Below, in pieces: positions 33,846 to 42,037 of a stretch of DNA of 64,000 nucleotides (position 1 is the first letter of the stretch; the number at the start of each line of letters is the position of its first letter). The position numbers were made by a program, and so were the translations under genes. Source of the DNA: Methanosarcinales archaeon Methan_01. GTDB lineage: Archaea; Halobacteriota; Methanosarcinia; Methanotrichales; Methanotrichaceae. Location of the stretch: assembly GCA_001602645.1 (NCBI GenBank), contig LUYE01000006.1:27142-91141 (forward strand), given 5' to 3'. Below the pieces are notes generated by a model. The model did not search any database and had not been told where the DNA came from. It worked only from the letters and a program-made list of their open reading frames with translations.

Positions 33846-35474
33846 TCACTCGCCGCCCTGCATTATCAGGCCGACGATCCTCCCGTAGGCGGGCCTGGCT
33901 ATGAAGACGCCTATGAGGACCCCGGCGATCGTTATCAGGGCGAAGCTCTTGAAGGCTCCAAACCCCATGGCAAATAGGGGAAGCATCGCGACGATCGTCG
34001 TCGCGGCAGCGGCCATGATGATCCCGAAGGCGCTGGAGAGCCTCGCGAGGTAGATCTTGCCGCTGGGCATCTTCCCCTCGTAGAGGAGCTCGTCGGTGAT
34101 GATGACGAGATGGTCGACGCCGGTCCCTATGACAGCTATGATCCCCGCGATGGCGGGAAGGTCAAGCTGCCACTTCAGGAGGGCGGCGAGGGCCAGCATC
34201 ATCAGAACCTCGCTGAAGGAGGTCGCCACCATCGGGATGACGATCCTGGGATCGCGGTACCGGTAGTATATCACAAGGCCCACCGCCAGGATCGCAATGA
34301 TCCCTGCTATCAGGACCTGCTTTTTGAACTGGTCGCCGAGGGCAGCCGTCACCTGGCCGGATCCGATGATCTCGACGTTGACGGGCAAGGCCCCCTCCCT
34401 GAGGTGGATGTAGAGCTCGTGGGCCCTCTGGCTGTCGCCTCCCACCTGGGCCACCATATTCCTCATGGGGGCGACCTCCAGGCTCGCCGCCAGATCCTGG
34501 GCGAGGGGGGCGGAGAAGATCAGCTCGTCATCGAGGTTCATCGAGATCTCGTGGTCGATCCTGTTTCTGGTGGCTCCCGTCTCCACCGCAGCCTTCTGGA
34601 AGGCGACGGCCCCCTCCTCCGAGAGGGTGAAGGGGACGCCCCAGTTTCCGGACTGGTCTCCCGTCGGGAGGGATACGTCGGCGATCTGGTCGCCGTAGAG
34701 GACGTGCATCGACTGGTTGCCCTCGGTCTGGATCCTGATCTCAAAGACGCCGGGCTTGCCGACGATATCCTGGGCGTCGTTGACGGTGACCCCGGCAAGA
34801 TCGATGAGGATGAACTTGTTGTCCACCACCCTGACCTTGATGTCCGCAAGGCCGAGACGGTTCAGCTTCCTGTCCAGGACCTGTTTCGTCTCGTCCACCG
34901 TCTCCTCGGTCACCCCCTCGGAGAAGCCAGCGTCGCCCGGTGCCAGGGTCCCGCCCACCTCGGCGAGGATCGCCTCCAGGGAGGACCTGGTGACGTTCGA
35001 CCTCACCTCGAAGGATATGGGGTCCGACTCCAGGTACTTGACGTCCGAATCGAGGGAGTTCTTGAGGTAGTTCATGATGACGCCGATAGGCGAGGCCTGG
35101 ATGGTGACGGTGGTGGCGTTGCCCCTAGGAGTGACGGTAGCCTGGGGATAGCCGAGATCCTCGGCGACGGTGCTGGAAGCCCTCCCATCGAAGATGATCT
35201 GGTAGTCCACGCTCGACGGACGCCACTCCACCTCCACGGGGCGGCCGAGGGTGTCGCTGAACTCCTTCTCCAGGATCTTCACCGGGTCGACCTGGGGCTG
35301 TATGATGGAGCCCTGAAGTTTCAGCTGGAGCCAGGAACCGCCCTCCAGATCGAGGCCGTACTTCAGCCTCGTTTGGAGGCCGTTGTCGGAAGGCATCGGA
35401 GCCAGGATCAAAAGGGCGGCAGCCACCGCCACGACGAATATGATGATCCTCGGATCTTTGGGTATCTCCGTCAT
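33846..35474 (-). CDS. secD: Protein translocase subunit SecD
   Basis: 542 residues from the ATG at 35474. One N-terminal helix (RIIIFVVAVAAALLILAP), a long extracytoplasmic P1 region with DLEGGSWLQLKL and the LADIKVRVVDNKFILIDLAG motif, then five helices with LKWQLDLPAIAGIIAVIGTG. The family motif GVDHLVIITDELLY-like is present. SecDF assists the Sec pore by pulling exported chains and keeping the membrane potential. Its ATG overlaps the secF stop by four bases, giving a secF-secD operon on the minus strand. Heavy use of exported proteins in this window suits a working Sec pathway. Confidence 0.94.
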   Translation of the reverse strand: MTEIPKDPRIIIFVVAVAAALLILAPMPSDNGLQTRLKYGLDLEGGSWLQLKLQGSIIQPQVDPVKILEKEFSDTLGRPVEVEWRPSSVDYQIIFDGRASSTVAEDLGYPQATVTPRGNATTVTIQASPIGVIMNYLKNSLDSDVKYLESDPISFEVRSNVTRSSLEAILAEVGGTLAPGDAGFSEGVTEETVDETKQVLDRKLNRLGLADIKVRVVDNKFILIDLAGVTVNDAQDIVGKPGVFEIRIQTEGNQSMHVLYGDQIADVSLPTGDQSGNWGVPFTLSEEGAVAFQKAAVETGATRNRIDHEISMNLDDELIFSAPLAQDLAASLEVAPMRNMVAQVGGDSQRAHELYIHLREGALPVNVEIIGSGQVTAALGDQFKKQVLIAGIIAILAVGLVIYYRYRDPRIVIPMVATSFSEVLMMLALAALLKWQLDLPAIAGIIAVIGTGVDHLVIITDELLYEGKMPSGKIYLARLSSAFGIIMAAAATTIVAMLPLFAMGFGAFKSFALITIAGVLIGVFIARPAYGRIVGLIMQGGE

Positions 35475-36364
35475 CGTCTCTGCCTCCGGGATGCCGTCTT
35501 TTTGGGACGGGCCAGGTACCATCGAAGGGCGTTCGAGTTCATCACCCAGGTGTTCATCAGCCCCGCCAGAAGGCCGAAGAGGAGGACCGTCGATATGTCG
35601 AAGAGGATGTTGATCTGGGTGAAAGATGACGATACGAGGTAGGAGAAGGTGGAGACTAGGAAGAGGGCAAAGATGGCAGAGAACGTGGTGCTGGTCATGG
35701 CGATCCCGGTCCTGAAGGCCCCCACCACCTTATCCTCGGTCCTCCCCTTCCGCTTCAGAACCCTGTTGTTGAGGAGGATGTTGCTGTCCACGGAGTAGCC
35801 TATCAGCATCAGGAGGGCTGCCACCGTCCCCAGGGAGAGCTCCACCCCCGCGACGTTCATGCAGGCCGCGGTGATCATGATGTCGGAGAAGGCGGCGAGA
35901 ATTATGGTCAAGGCTACAAAGGGAGTCCTGAATATCACGAAGACTACCACCGCCATGAAGACGAAGGAGAGGGGGATGTACTTCTTGGCCTGCTCCTGGA
36001 GGCGGGTGCTGTATACCGGCCCCATGTACTTTATTTCGGGCTCCTGGTAATCAGCGTCGATCATCGCCGATAGCTCCTTATGCCTGGCGTCGTCCATCGG
36101 CCCCAGCTGGATCATGTACCGATGGCCCACGTCCCTGATGTCCTTCACCGGGTAGGCTGCAAGCTTCGCTCTTATCTCATCCTCTGATTCGACTACGGGA
36201 ACGGTTACTATAGTCCCTCCCGTGAACTCGACCCCCAGGTTGACGGGCGATCCCGTCTTTAAGTAGGTGAAGCCCAGGATGGATAGCGCCACCGCCAGAA
36301 CGGCGAGGGCGATCGCCACCATCTTCTTGGGCTCGTATTTAGAGATGAAGGTCTCTGGATCCAT
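35471..36364 (-). CDS. secF: Protein translocase subunit SecF
   Basis: 297 residues from the ATG at 36364 (upstream in-frame ATG at 36397 is less likely). It has the typical layout: an N-terminal helix, GVEFTGGTIVTVPV, a P4-like domain, and five C-terminal helices with GTVAALLMLIGYSVDSNILL (the YSVDSNI-type motif). Works with SecD in protein export. First gene of the secF-secD operon. No unusual features. Confidence 0.93.
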   Translation of the reverse strand: MDPETFISKYEPKKMVAIALAVLAVALSILGFTYLKTGSPVNLGVEFTGGTIVTVPVVESEDEIRAKLAAYPVKDIRDVGHRYMIQLGPMDDARHKELSAMIDADYQEPEIKYMGPVYSTRLQEQAKKYIPLSFVFMAVVVFVIFRTPFVALTIILAAFSDIMITAACMNVAGVELSLGTVAALLMLIGYSVDSNILLNNRVLKRKGRTEDKVVGAFRTGIAMTSTTFSAIFALFLVSTFSYLVSSSFTQINILFDISTVLLFGLLAGLMNTWVMNSNALRWYLARPKKTASRRQRR

Positions 36365-36457
36365 ACAAGTATCCTCTTTCGCGCAAACCGCATTCAACGT
36401 ATTTACGGGTTGTCGTTTGTCGGCTTTTCTTCATAAATTCTGATCGATGGCGGAAGG

Positions 36458-37786
36458 CTATTTCTTCTCCCATTTCTTGAGGTTGGCCACCTGGGATAGG
36501 GTCCTTCCCCGCTTGATCTCCTCCCGGAGCCTGCTCTCAGTCTTCTCGACCTCTTTCGCCCTCCGGGCGATCTCGTAGCCCCTCTCCCTCGGGATGACGA
36601 CGACGCCGGAGTCGTCGCCGACGATGATATCTCCGGGGCGGACCGACCTGCCCCCGCAGGTGATCTCGGCGTTGATCTCCCCCATCCCCTTCGGCTCTCC
36701 GGCGTTTGGAGTGATGGAGCTGGCGAAGATCGGGTATCCCATCTCCCGGATCTCGTCGAGGTCCCGGACGGCGCCGTCGATGACGACTCCTGCAACCCCC
36801 TTCATCTTGCAGCTCTGGGTGGCAAGCCCGCCCCAGCAGGAGACGTACCTGCTCCCGTTGTAGATGACGATGACGTTCTCGGGGCCGGCGAGGTCGATCG
36901 CCTCCACCGACTTCGCCCAGTCCCCCTCGAAGGTCTGGACGGTGATCGCCTTGCCGACGATCTTCTGGCCCGGGTTTATGGGGAGGATGTCCCGCATCGA
37001 CCCCTTCCGGTGCATGGCGTCAGAGATGTTGGGGGTTGAGACCTCCCTGAAGATCTCGATCATCTCCTCGTCCATGCTCCTCCTCTCCCCTCTATCAAAG
37101 CTCTCCATGGCCCGGTCCATCGCCTCTCGGATCTTTTTGCCGGAACCGGTGACGTCGGGGCTTCGGGTCACGCTCCCCCCGACGATGACTATGGAGGCCC
37201 CCGAGGCTATCCCCTCGGCGGCAGAGGCGGCGTCGATCCCTCCGGCGACGGCCACGGGGATCTTGACGTGGCCGAGGATCCGGTCGAGAAAGTCGATCGC
37301 CCTCTGGCCCATCATCTGCTGGTCGATCCCCACGTGGACGCAGATGTAATCGACCCCCAGAGACTCCAGCTCCTTCGATCGCGCCACCGGGTCCGGAGAA
37401 CCGAGGAGGTCGACCATGATCTCGACCCCGTACTTCCTCGCCGCCCGGAGGGCGTCTTTGATGGTGGAGTCGTCGGAGGAGGCGAGGATGGCCACAATGT
37501 TGGCCCCCGCCTTCGCCGCCATCTCCACCTCCATGGCGCCGGTGTCCACCGTCTTCATATCCGCCACGATCTTCTTCGCCGGCAGGGCCTTCTTCAGCTC
37601 GCGCACGGCGTCCATCCCCTCGCTCTTGATGAGGGGGGTTCCGGCCTCTATCCAGTCAGCACCGCCGTCGGCCGCCTCCAGAGCTATCTGGACAGCCCTG
37701 TCCAGCTCCAGAAGATCCAGGGCAACCTGTAGAATGGGTTTAATAAGATCACCACCACAAAGCCGATTTGGTAGAGAACAGACCAT
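36458..37786 (-). CDS. Hexulose-6-phosphate synthase fused to RraA-like domain
   Basis: About 430 residues. Domain 1 (first 210) is 3-hexulose-6-phosphate synthase, an OMP decarboxylase-type barrel with [35 protein letters not shown] and [12 protein letters not shown]. Domain 2 is RraA/demethylmenaquinone methyltransferase-like, with [35 protein letters not shown] and [10 protein letters not shown]. The fusion is known in methanogens, where it supports ribulose phosphate supply. Homologues start [10 protein letters not shown]; here that position is encoded ATT (plus-strand 37742-37744) just after an excellent GGTGGTGATC site. The coordinates shown use an ATG at 37786 that would overlap the divergent dapF start. 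Confidence 0.88.
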   Translation of the reverse strand: MVCSLPNRLCGGDLIKPILQVALDLLELDRAVQIALEAADGGADWIEAGTPLIKSEGMDAVRELKKALPAKKIVADMKTVDTGAMEVEMAAKAGANIVAILASSDDSTIKDALRAARKYGVEIMVDLLGSPDPVARSKELESLGVDYICVHVGIDQQMMGQRAIDFLDRILGHVKIPVAVAGGIDAASAAEGIASGASIVIVGGSVTRSPDVTGSGKKIREAMDRAMESFDRGERRSMDEEMIEIFREVSTPNISDAMHRKGSMRDILPINPGQKIVGKAITVQTFEGDWAKSVEAIDLAGPENVIVIYNGSRYVSCWGGLATQSCKMKGVAGVVIDGAVRDLDEIREMGYPIFASSITPNAGEPKGMGEINAEITCGGRSVRPGDIIVGDDSGVVVIPRERGYEIARRAKEVEKTESRLREEIKRGRTLSQVANLKKWEKK

Positions 37787-38699
37787 GGTATATAAAATGA
37801 AGCTGAAGGAGATGACTGAGGTCAGGCTGGAAGGGCTCCCCACCAGATCCAGAGGAATCGCCTTCACAAAGCTCCAGGGGAACGGGAACGACTTCATCCT
37901 TATAGATGAGACGGAGAGGGTTAAGGTCGCCGACTCCCTCAAGGGATCCTTTGCCGTCCAGTGCTGCCACCGGAACTTCGGGATCGGCGGCGATGGGGTC
38001 CTGTTCCTTTCGCCGTCGGAGCACGCGGATCTGAGGATGCGCCTCTTCCAGCCCGATGGCTCCGAGGCCGAGATGTGCGGAAACGGAGTCCGCTGCCTCG
38101 CCAAGTACGCCTGGGACGCGGGGATGGTGGGGGAGCAGTTCGAGGTGGAGACCCTGGCGGGGATCATCCCCCTGATGGTGAGGGAGATCGGCGGCGACTT
38201 CTGGGCGAGGGTGGATATGGGCGTCCCCTGCTTCGATCGGAGGGGGATCCCCTCCATCGGCGAGGGCGAGTTTCTGAGGGAGCCCCTGGAGGGGTTCGAG
38301 GTATCGGCGGTGAACACCGGCGTCCCCCACGCCGTCGTCTTCGTCGAAGACCTTCTGAACCTCCCCCTCGATGAGGTGGCCCCCCACATCCGGCGGAGCC
38401 ACCACTTCCCGGAGGGGGCGAACGTAAACTTCGTCCGGATCGGCGACTCCTTTCAGGTGAGGACCTTCGAGAGGGGGGTCGAAGGGGAGACCCTCTCCTG
38501 CGGGACGGGGTCGGTGGCCAGCGCCGCCGTCGCCCGGAGGATGGGGATGGTCGGCGACGAGGTCTTCGTCGAGACGAGGGGTGGGCCCCTCCTGATCACC
38601 TTCGAGGGGGAGAGGGCCTACATGGACGGCCCGGCCTCCACCGTCTTCGCCGGAGAGCTGAGCGACGAGTTCCACTGGGATATCTCGCAAGTATTATAG
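37785..38699 (+). CDS. dapF: Diaminopimelate epimerase
   Basis: About 305 residues. Both active-site cysteines are visible, in [11 protein letters not shown] (near residue 108) and [14 protein letters not shown] (near residue 237). Other conserved segments are [13 protein letters not shown] and PHAVVFVED. It converts L,L- to meso-diaminopimelate for lysine synthesis (archaea of this group lack peptidoglycan). The start is uncertain: ATGs at 37785, 37797 and 37812 are all in frame, and none has a well-spaced ribosome binding site. TATATAAA lies between the first two. It is divergent from the hexulose phosphate synthase gene. Confidence 0.9.
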   Translation: MVYKMKLKEMTEVRLEGLPTRSRGIAFTKLQGNGNDFILIDETERVKVADSLKGSFAVQCCHRNFGIGGDGVLFLSPSEHADLRMRLFQPDGSEAEMCGNGVRCLAKYAWDAGMVGEQFEVETLAGIIPLMVREIGGDFWARVDMGVPCFDRRGIPSIGEGEFLREPLEGFEVSAVNTGVPHAVVFVEDLLNLPLDEVAPHIRRSHHFPEGANVNFVRIGDSFQVRTFERGVEGETLSCGTGSVASAAVARRMGMVGDEVFVETRGGPLLITFEGERAYMDGPASTVFAGELSDEFHWDISQVL

Positions 38700-38732
38700 G
38701 CGAAATAGGCGAAATAGGATTAGGGTGTCAAC

Positions 38733-39179
38733 ATGATGAAGCTGGTCGTGGCATTCTTGGCGGTCATGCTGGTGGCGGGGACGGCGTCCGCCTTCATAGG
38801 TCCCGAGCCGATGAGGCTTGGGAGCAAGAGCGACCCCGAGGCGTCCCTATTCTCCTACGACCAGAAGTTCAGCGATACCACCACCCTCAAGAACTACTAC
38901 CTGGGGATGTCGGCCTACAAGGATTTCGACGGGTGCGACCGTCTGTCATCGAACCTCTACCTCAAGAGCAACCCCGACTGGGTCGACATCGCCCTCCAGG
39001 CCAACTTCAGCAGCGGCACAGGAAGGATGGGTTACCTCGTCCTGGACCAGGACACCCTGGACATAAGGGACGTGATGGCCGACGTCAGCCACGAGTTCAT
39101 CGGGAACTTCAGCATAGACGAGAAGATCCTGGTGGTGAAGAACGACATGAACGAGACCTCCTTCTTCGGCTGGCTCTGA
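38733..39179 (+). CDS. Small secreted protein
   Basis: 148 residues. A signal peptide (MMKLVVAFLAVMLVAGTASA) precedes about 128 residues ending in FIGNFSIDEKILVVKNDMNE, a C-terminal pattern (aromatic-x-G-x-F-x-I-x-K) also seen in the secreted proteins at 21847 and 51737. Other parts: YDQKFSDTTTLKNYYLGMSA and FSSGTGRMGYLVLDQDTL. Function unknown. It follows dapF by 33 bases on the same strand, so it may be read from the same mRNA, though its role is unrelated. Confidence 0.75.
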   Translation: MMKLVVAFLAVMLVAGTASAFIGPEPMRLGSKSDPEASLFSYDQKFSDTTTLKNYYLGMSAYKDFDGCDRLSSNLYLKSNPDWVDIALQANFSSGTGRMGYLVLDQDTLDIRDVMADVSHEFIGNFSIDEKILVVKNDMNETSFFGWL

Positions 39180-39214
39180 CCGGCAACCCCCACCGGAAAC
39201 AACCGGCCGTCGCC

Positions 39215-40642
39215 TCAGGTTCGGATCTGATCCCCTACGATGTCGTCGATAAGCTCCAGGAACTCGTCCCTCGCCTCGGGGGGGATCGTCGCCCCCGCCG
39301 CGACGTTGTGGCCTCCGCCGACGCCGCCCACCGATTCTGCAGCCCGGGAGATCGCCTCCGCCAGGTTCAGCCCCGACCTCACCAGCTCCTGGGTCCCCCG
39401 GGCCGATACCTTCAGCCTGCCATCCTCGGCGGCGGCGAAGGCGAGGATCGGCTTCCTCCTGTCGGCGGTCTGAAAGCTCATCCCTGCGACGATCCCCACG
39501 ATCGTCTCCAAGATCCGGTCTCCGGCGTCGAAGTACTGGATGTGGTCCAACGGCACGATCCCCTCCTCCTTCACCAGCTTCAGGCCGTTGACGAGGTTCT
39601 GTCGATGCTCGCTCAGGAGGAGCCTCGCCTCCTCCAGGGCCCTACCCCGGTCCCCGAGGCAGACCGCAAGGCCGACGCCCGAGTGGCCGTACCGAGCGGT
39701 GGCGTTGAGGAGGGTCGAGTACTCGCTCGCGTCCCGAAGCTCCGTCCCCTCCTGCTCCGCCAGGAGGACGTAGACCTCGCCGACGAGCCTCTCCAGCTGG
39801 GGGTTTGATAGGCCAGCCCGCAGGCCCCGTCTCACCAGGGCCGAGGCGATCCTGGCCTTCTCCTCGGGGCTCATGTCGATCCACCGCCTCCACCTCTCGC
39901 CCTTCAGCCTGATCCCCTGCTCTTTGAGAAAGGAGATACAGGCGTCCTCATCCCCCGAGAGCCCCGGTATGTACGGATCCGACGAGAACTCCAGCATCTT
40001 GAAGACCGGCCTCGTCTGCTTCCCGAAGAGCTTCAGGTCGCGACCAAAGGAGAGGGCCCCCGCCTCGACGCCGATATCGAGAATCCAGCGGTTGAGGCCG
40101 ACGAGCCTTCCCTTCGCCATGTCCTGGAGGTCTCCGACGGCGCCGACTATCGCCAGTGCCGAGAGGTCGTCGTTTTCGCCTCTGCAACCGACGGCCCCAG
40201 CGAGGGCCCGCGCCAGGAGGAAGGAGGTGCCGCTGCCGGAGAGCTGGGTGGCGCCGTCGAGGCCGGCGAGGTGGGGGTTTATGTGGTGCTCCACCCCCGA
40301 GCCCTGGGGGCGGTGGTGGTCGGCGACGACCGCCGATAGGCCGATCCCGACGATCTCCGACTGCATCCCGGACCCAAGGTCGGTGAAGATGGCGAGGTCG
40401 GGGCCGAGGTCCGCGATCTCCTCCAGGGCGGGGAGGTCCAGCTGCCTGAAGAAGAGGGTCTTCCGCTCGACCCCCGCCCGATCGAGGGCGGCTGAGATTA
40501 TCCCGGCGGAGGTGAGGCCGTCGGCGTCGACGTGGGAGGCGACTACCACCTCCTTCTGGCGGCTTATCAACGAAGCGGCCCTCTCCGAGATCCGGGCGAG
40601 GGCCGAGAGCTCCAATCCTAACTCCGGGTTTCCGGCAGCCAT
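39215..40642 (-). CDS. DHH-family single-strand exonuclease, archaeal RecJ-like
   Basis: 475 residues. DHH domain: ASHVDADGLTSAGIISAALD near residue 35, AIFTDLGSG, and VVADHHRPQGSGVEHHINPH with the DHH motif. The DHHA1 domain near the C-terminus has GGVGGGHNVAAGATIPPE. This is the archaeal GAN/RecJ-like type that acts as a 5'-3' single-strand exonuclease with the replication CMG-like complex or in repair. Start ATG with GGAGGAGGG. Convergent neighbours; monocistronic. Confidence 0.88.
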   Translation of the reverse strand: MAAGNPELGLELSALARISERAASLISRQKEVVVASHVDADGLTSAGIISAALDRAGVERKTLFFRQLDLPALEEIADLGPDLAIFTDLGSGMQSEIVGIGLSAVVADHHRPQGSGVEHHINPHLAGLDGATQLSGSGTSFLLARALAGAVGCRGENDDLSALAIVGAVGDLQDMAKGRLVGLNRWILDIGVEAGALSFGRDLKLFGKQTRPVFKMLEFSSDPYIPGLSGDEDACISFLKEQGIRLKGERWRRWIDMSPEEKARIASALVRRGLRAGLSNPQLERLVGEVYVLLAEQEGTELRDASEYSTLLNATARYGHSGVGLAVCLGDRGRALEEARLLLSEHRQNLVNGLKLVKEEGIVPLDHIQYFDAGDRILETIVGIVAGMSFQTADRRKPILAFAAAEDGRLKVSARGTQELVRSGLNLAEAISRAAESVGGVGGGHNVAAGATIPPEARDEFLELIDDIVGDQIRT

Positions 40643-41020
40643 CCCTCCTCCATCGGGGCTATTATCTTTAGTCCTTTTCGCCCCCCATCAGATATCCAAC
40701 CCTTCGAACCTCCGCCATCGGGATGAATTTTGTCGATCGGTTCCGCCGGGATGCCTAAGTTGGATGATAGATCAGGATTTTTAAACGTCGTTTCAGAGGG
40801 GCATAGGCTCGGATCGAGGAATTTATTGTAAATAAATTTTATATAATATGATAAAATATCGCACGTTGGTCGTGCAAAACGGCAGAGCATAATTTTATCA
40901 TCATTATTTATTTCTTGTCGATCCATAATCCGTCTCATCAGGATGAGCAGAGAAGATAGAGAAATTATATAAACTTTGACCTCTATAATGAAGTGTTGCA
41001 CTTATATGGAGGAAATAAAG
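40643..41020. other. A+T-rich intergenic region between divergent genes
   Basis: About 380 bases with promoters but no gene. It includes ATTTATTGTAAATAAATTTT near 40820, likely upstream sequence for the minus-strand DHH gene, and a GCACGTTGGTCGTGC hairpin at 40861-40875. A minus-strand frame of 127 codons crosses this stretch but has no coding features. Confidence 0.55.
40965..40974 (+). promoter_or_regulatory. TATA box of the dodecin gene
   Basis: TTATATAAAC about 50 bases before the ATG at 41021, putting the RNA start near 40997 and a leader of about 24 bases with a GGAGGAA ribosome binding site. Confidence 0.65.
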
Positions 41021-41239
41021 ATGCCCGAGAGCGTCTATAAAATTGTGGAGCTGGTGGGGTCCTCCCCGACCAGCTGGGAAGATGCGGCGAAGGTCGCCAT
41101 CGAGAAGGCGGCCAAGAGCCTGAGGGACCTGAGGGTGGCGGAGGTGAGGGAGCTGGACGTGAAGCTCGAGGGAGGAAAGATCGTCGCCTACAGGGCCAAG
41201 GTGAGAGTATCGTTCAAGATAGAGGGGGACGTGGACTAA
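41021..41239 (+). CDS. Dodecin, flavin storage protein
   Basis: 72 residues from the ATG at 41021, chosen by its GGAGGAA ribosome binding site; longer in-frame starts are not needed. The pattern VYKIVELVGSSPTSWEDAAK and KVRVSFKIEG is diagnostic of dodecin, which forms a hollow 12-mer that binds flavins (FAD, FMN or riboflavin, lumichrome). It buffers free flavin. In this methanogen flavin and F420 use is heavy. Single gene with its own promoter. Confidence 0.9.
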   Translation: MPESVYKIVELVGSSPTSWEDAAKVAIEKAAKSLRDLRVAEVRELDVKLEGGKIVAYRAKVRVSFKIEGDVD

Positions 41240-41561
41240 GGCCTCCACCCTCGACGAAAAGGGTCGTCGCCTCCTTTCATACCCTCCGCCAACTGGGGGA
41301 GACGATCGGCCCATTTTTCGATCTTTTTCTGGTTTAATTGGTCGGTCCAGATCTCCTCGGAGTCCATCGGCGTCTACAGAGCAGGTCAAGTCCGGCCCAT
41401 ATTCTCCCGTAACCCCATCCCGATCCCCTTTCGGCATCGTAGTGGGCCGGCAGAGGCAGCTCGGCCAGCGTTCAGGGAGCCGAATTAATGATCGGCAAAT
41501 ATCGATAATAATAGTTAATCATTAGAGATATTATACGTTATTATCAATTTATATTAGAAAG

Positions 41562-41570
41562 TTATAAATA
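41562..41570 (+). promoter_or_regulatory. TATA box of the gene at 41660
   Basis: TTATAAATA about 90 bases before the ATG. Transcription would start near 41592, leaving a leader of about 65 bases that ends in the hairpin at 41623-41659. The stretch 41240-41561 between the dodecin gene and this promoter shows no coding sequence; its last 70 bases are strongly A+T-rich. Confidence 0.6.
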
Positions 41571-41622
41571 ATGTGGCGCCATTTGTCAATAGTTTAAGCG
41601 GATCTCACGGATAAGGGGACCC

Positions 41623-41659
41623 GCACCCCACGGCCCGAAATGCAGGATTTCGGGGGTGC
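41623..41659 (+). promoter_or_regulatory. Leader hairpin abutting the start codon of 41660
   Basis: CCCGAAAT (41634-41641) pairs with ATTTCGGG (41647-41654) around loop GCAGG, and GCACC (41623-41627) pairs with GGTGC (41655-41659), with a six-base bulge on one side. The only ribosome binding site (GGGGGTG) is inside the stem and the ATG is the first base after it. This is a classic occluded layout, so translation may respond to temperature, a protein or a ligand. Confidence 0.6.
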
Positions 41660-41998
41660 ATGAAGGTGCAGCGGGAGAGCTTTAACGTCAGAGAGATGAG
41701 AAGCCTGGAGAACCTGGTGAGCAAGGGAGCGGGGATCAGGATCGACTCCGACTCCCTGAGCCCCGCGACCCTCGCCCTCCTCGCCGAGGTCTTCGCCGAG
41801 GGGGCGGAGCCGACATATAGGGACCTGATGGAGATAGTCGGCGAGTTTCTCTTCAGCAGCGGCTACAGCCGCCGGGATCTCCGGACGGTGATGAAGCGGC
41901 TCGGGGTCAACGACAGAGAGATGCAGGCCGACCTGATCTACATGGCCCGGTCCTGGCGGAACCGGGACCCCTTCACCCCCTACTCCGGCAGCCGGTGA
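41660..41998 (+). CDS. Hypothetical helical protein with structured leader
   Basis: 112 residues, not recognised. Predicted to be mainly helical; segments include IRIDSDSLSPATLALLAEVF and SGYSRRDLRTVMKRLGVNDR. Cytosolic, no signal peptide or metal motif. The gene has its own TATA box and a hairpin that hides its ribosome binding site. It is convergent with alaS. Base composition matches the genome, so it is probably native. Function unknown. Confidence 0.72.
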   Translation: MKVQRESFNVREMRSLENLVSKGAGIRIDSDSLSPATLALLAEVFAEGAEPTYRDLMEIVGEFLFSSGYSRRDLRTVMKRLGVNDREMQADLIYMARSWRNRDPFTPYSGSR

Positions 41999-42037
41999 GG
42001 AATCGCCCTCCCGAGACGAGGGGGAGCGATGAATAGT

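Noticed and set aside
34110..35642. A 510-codon plus-strand frame over secD
   Set aside because: Antisense shadow of secD, whose motifs and helices are clear. The plus-strand translation is rich in Gly, Asp, Val and His with no family features.
40618..41001. A 127-codon minus-strand frame upstream of the DHH gene
   Set aside because: It overlaps the promoter and start of two certain genes, has mixed composition and no family match.
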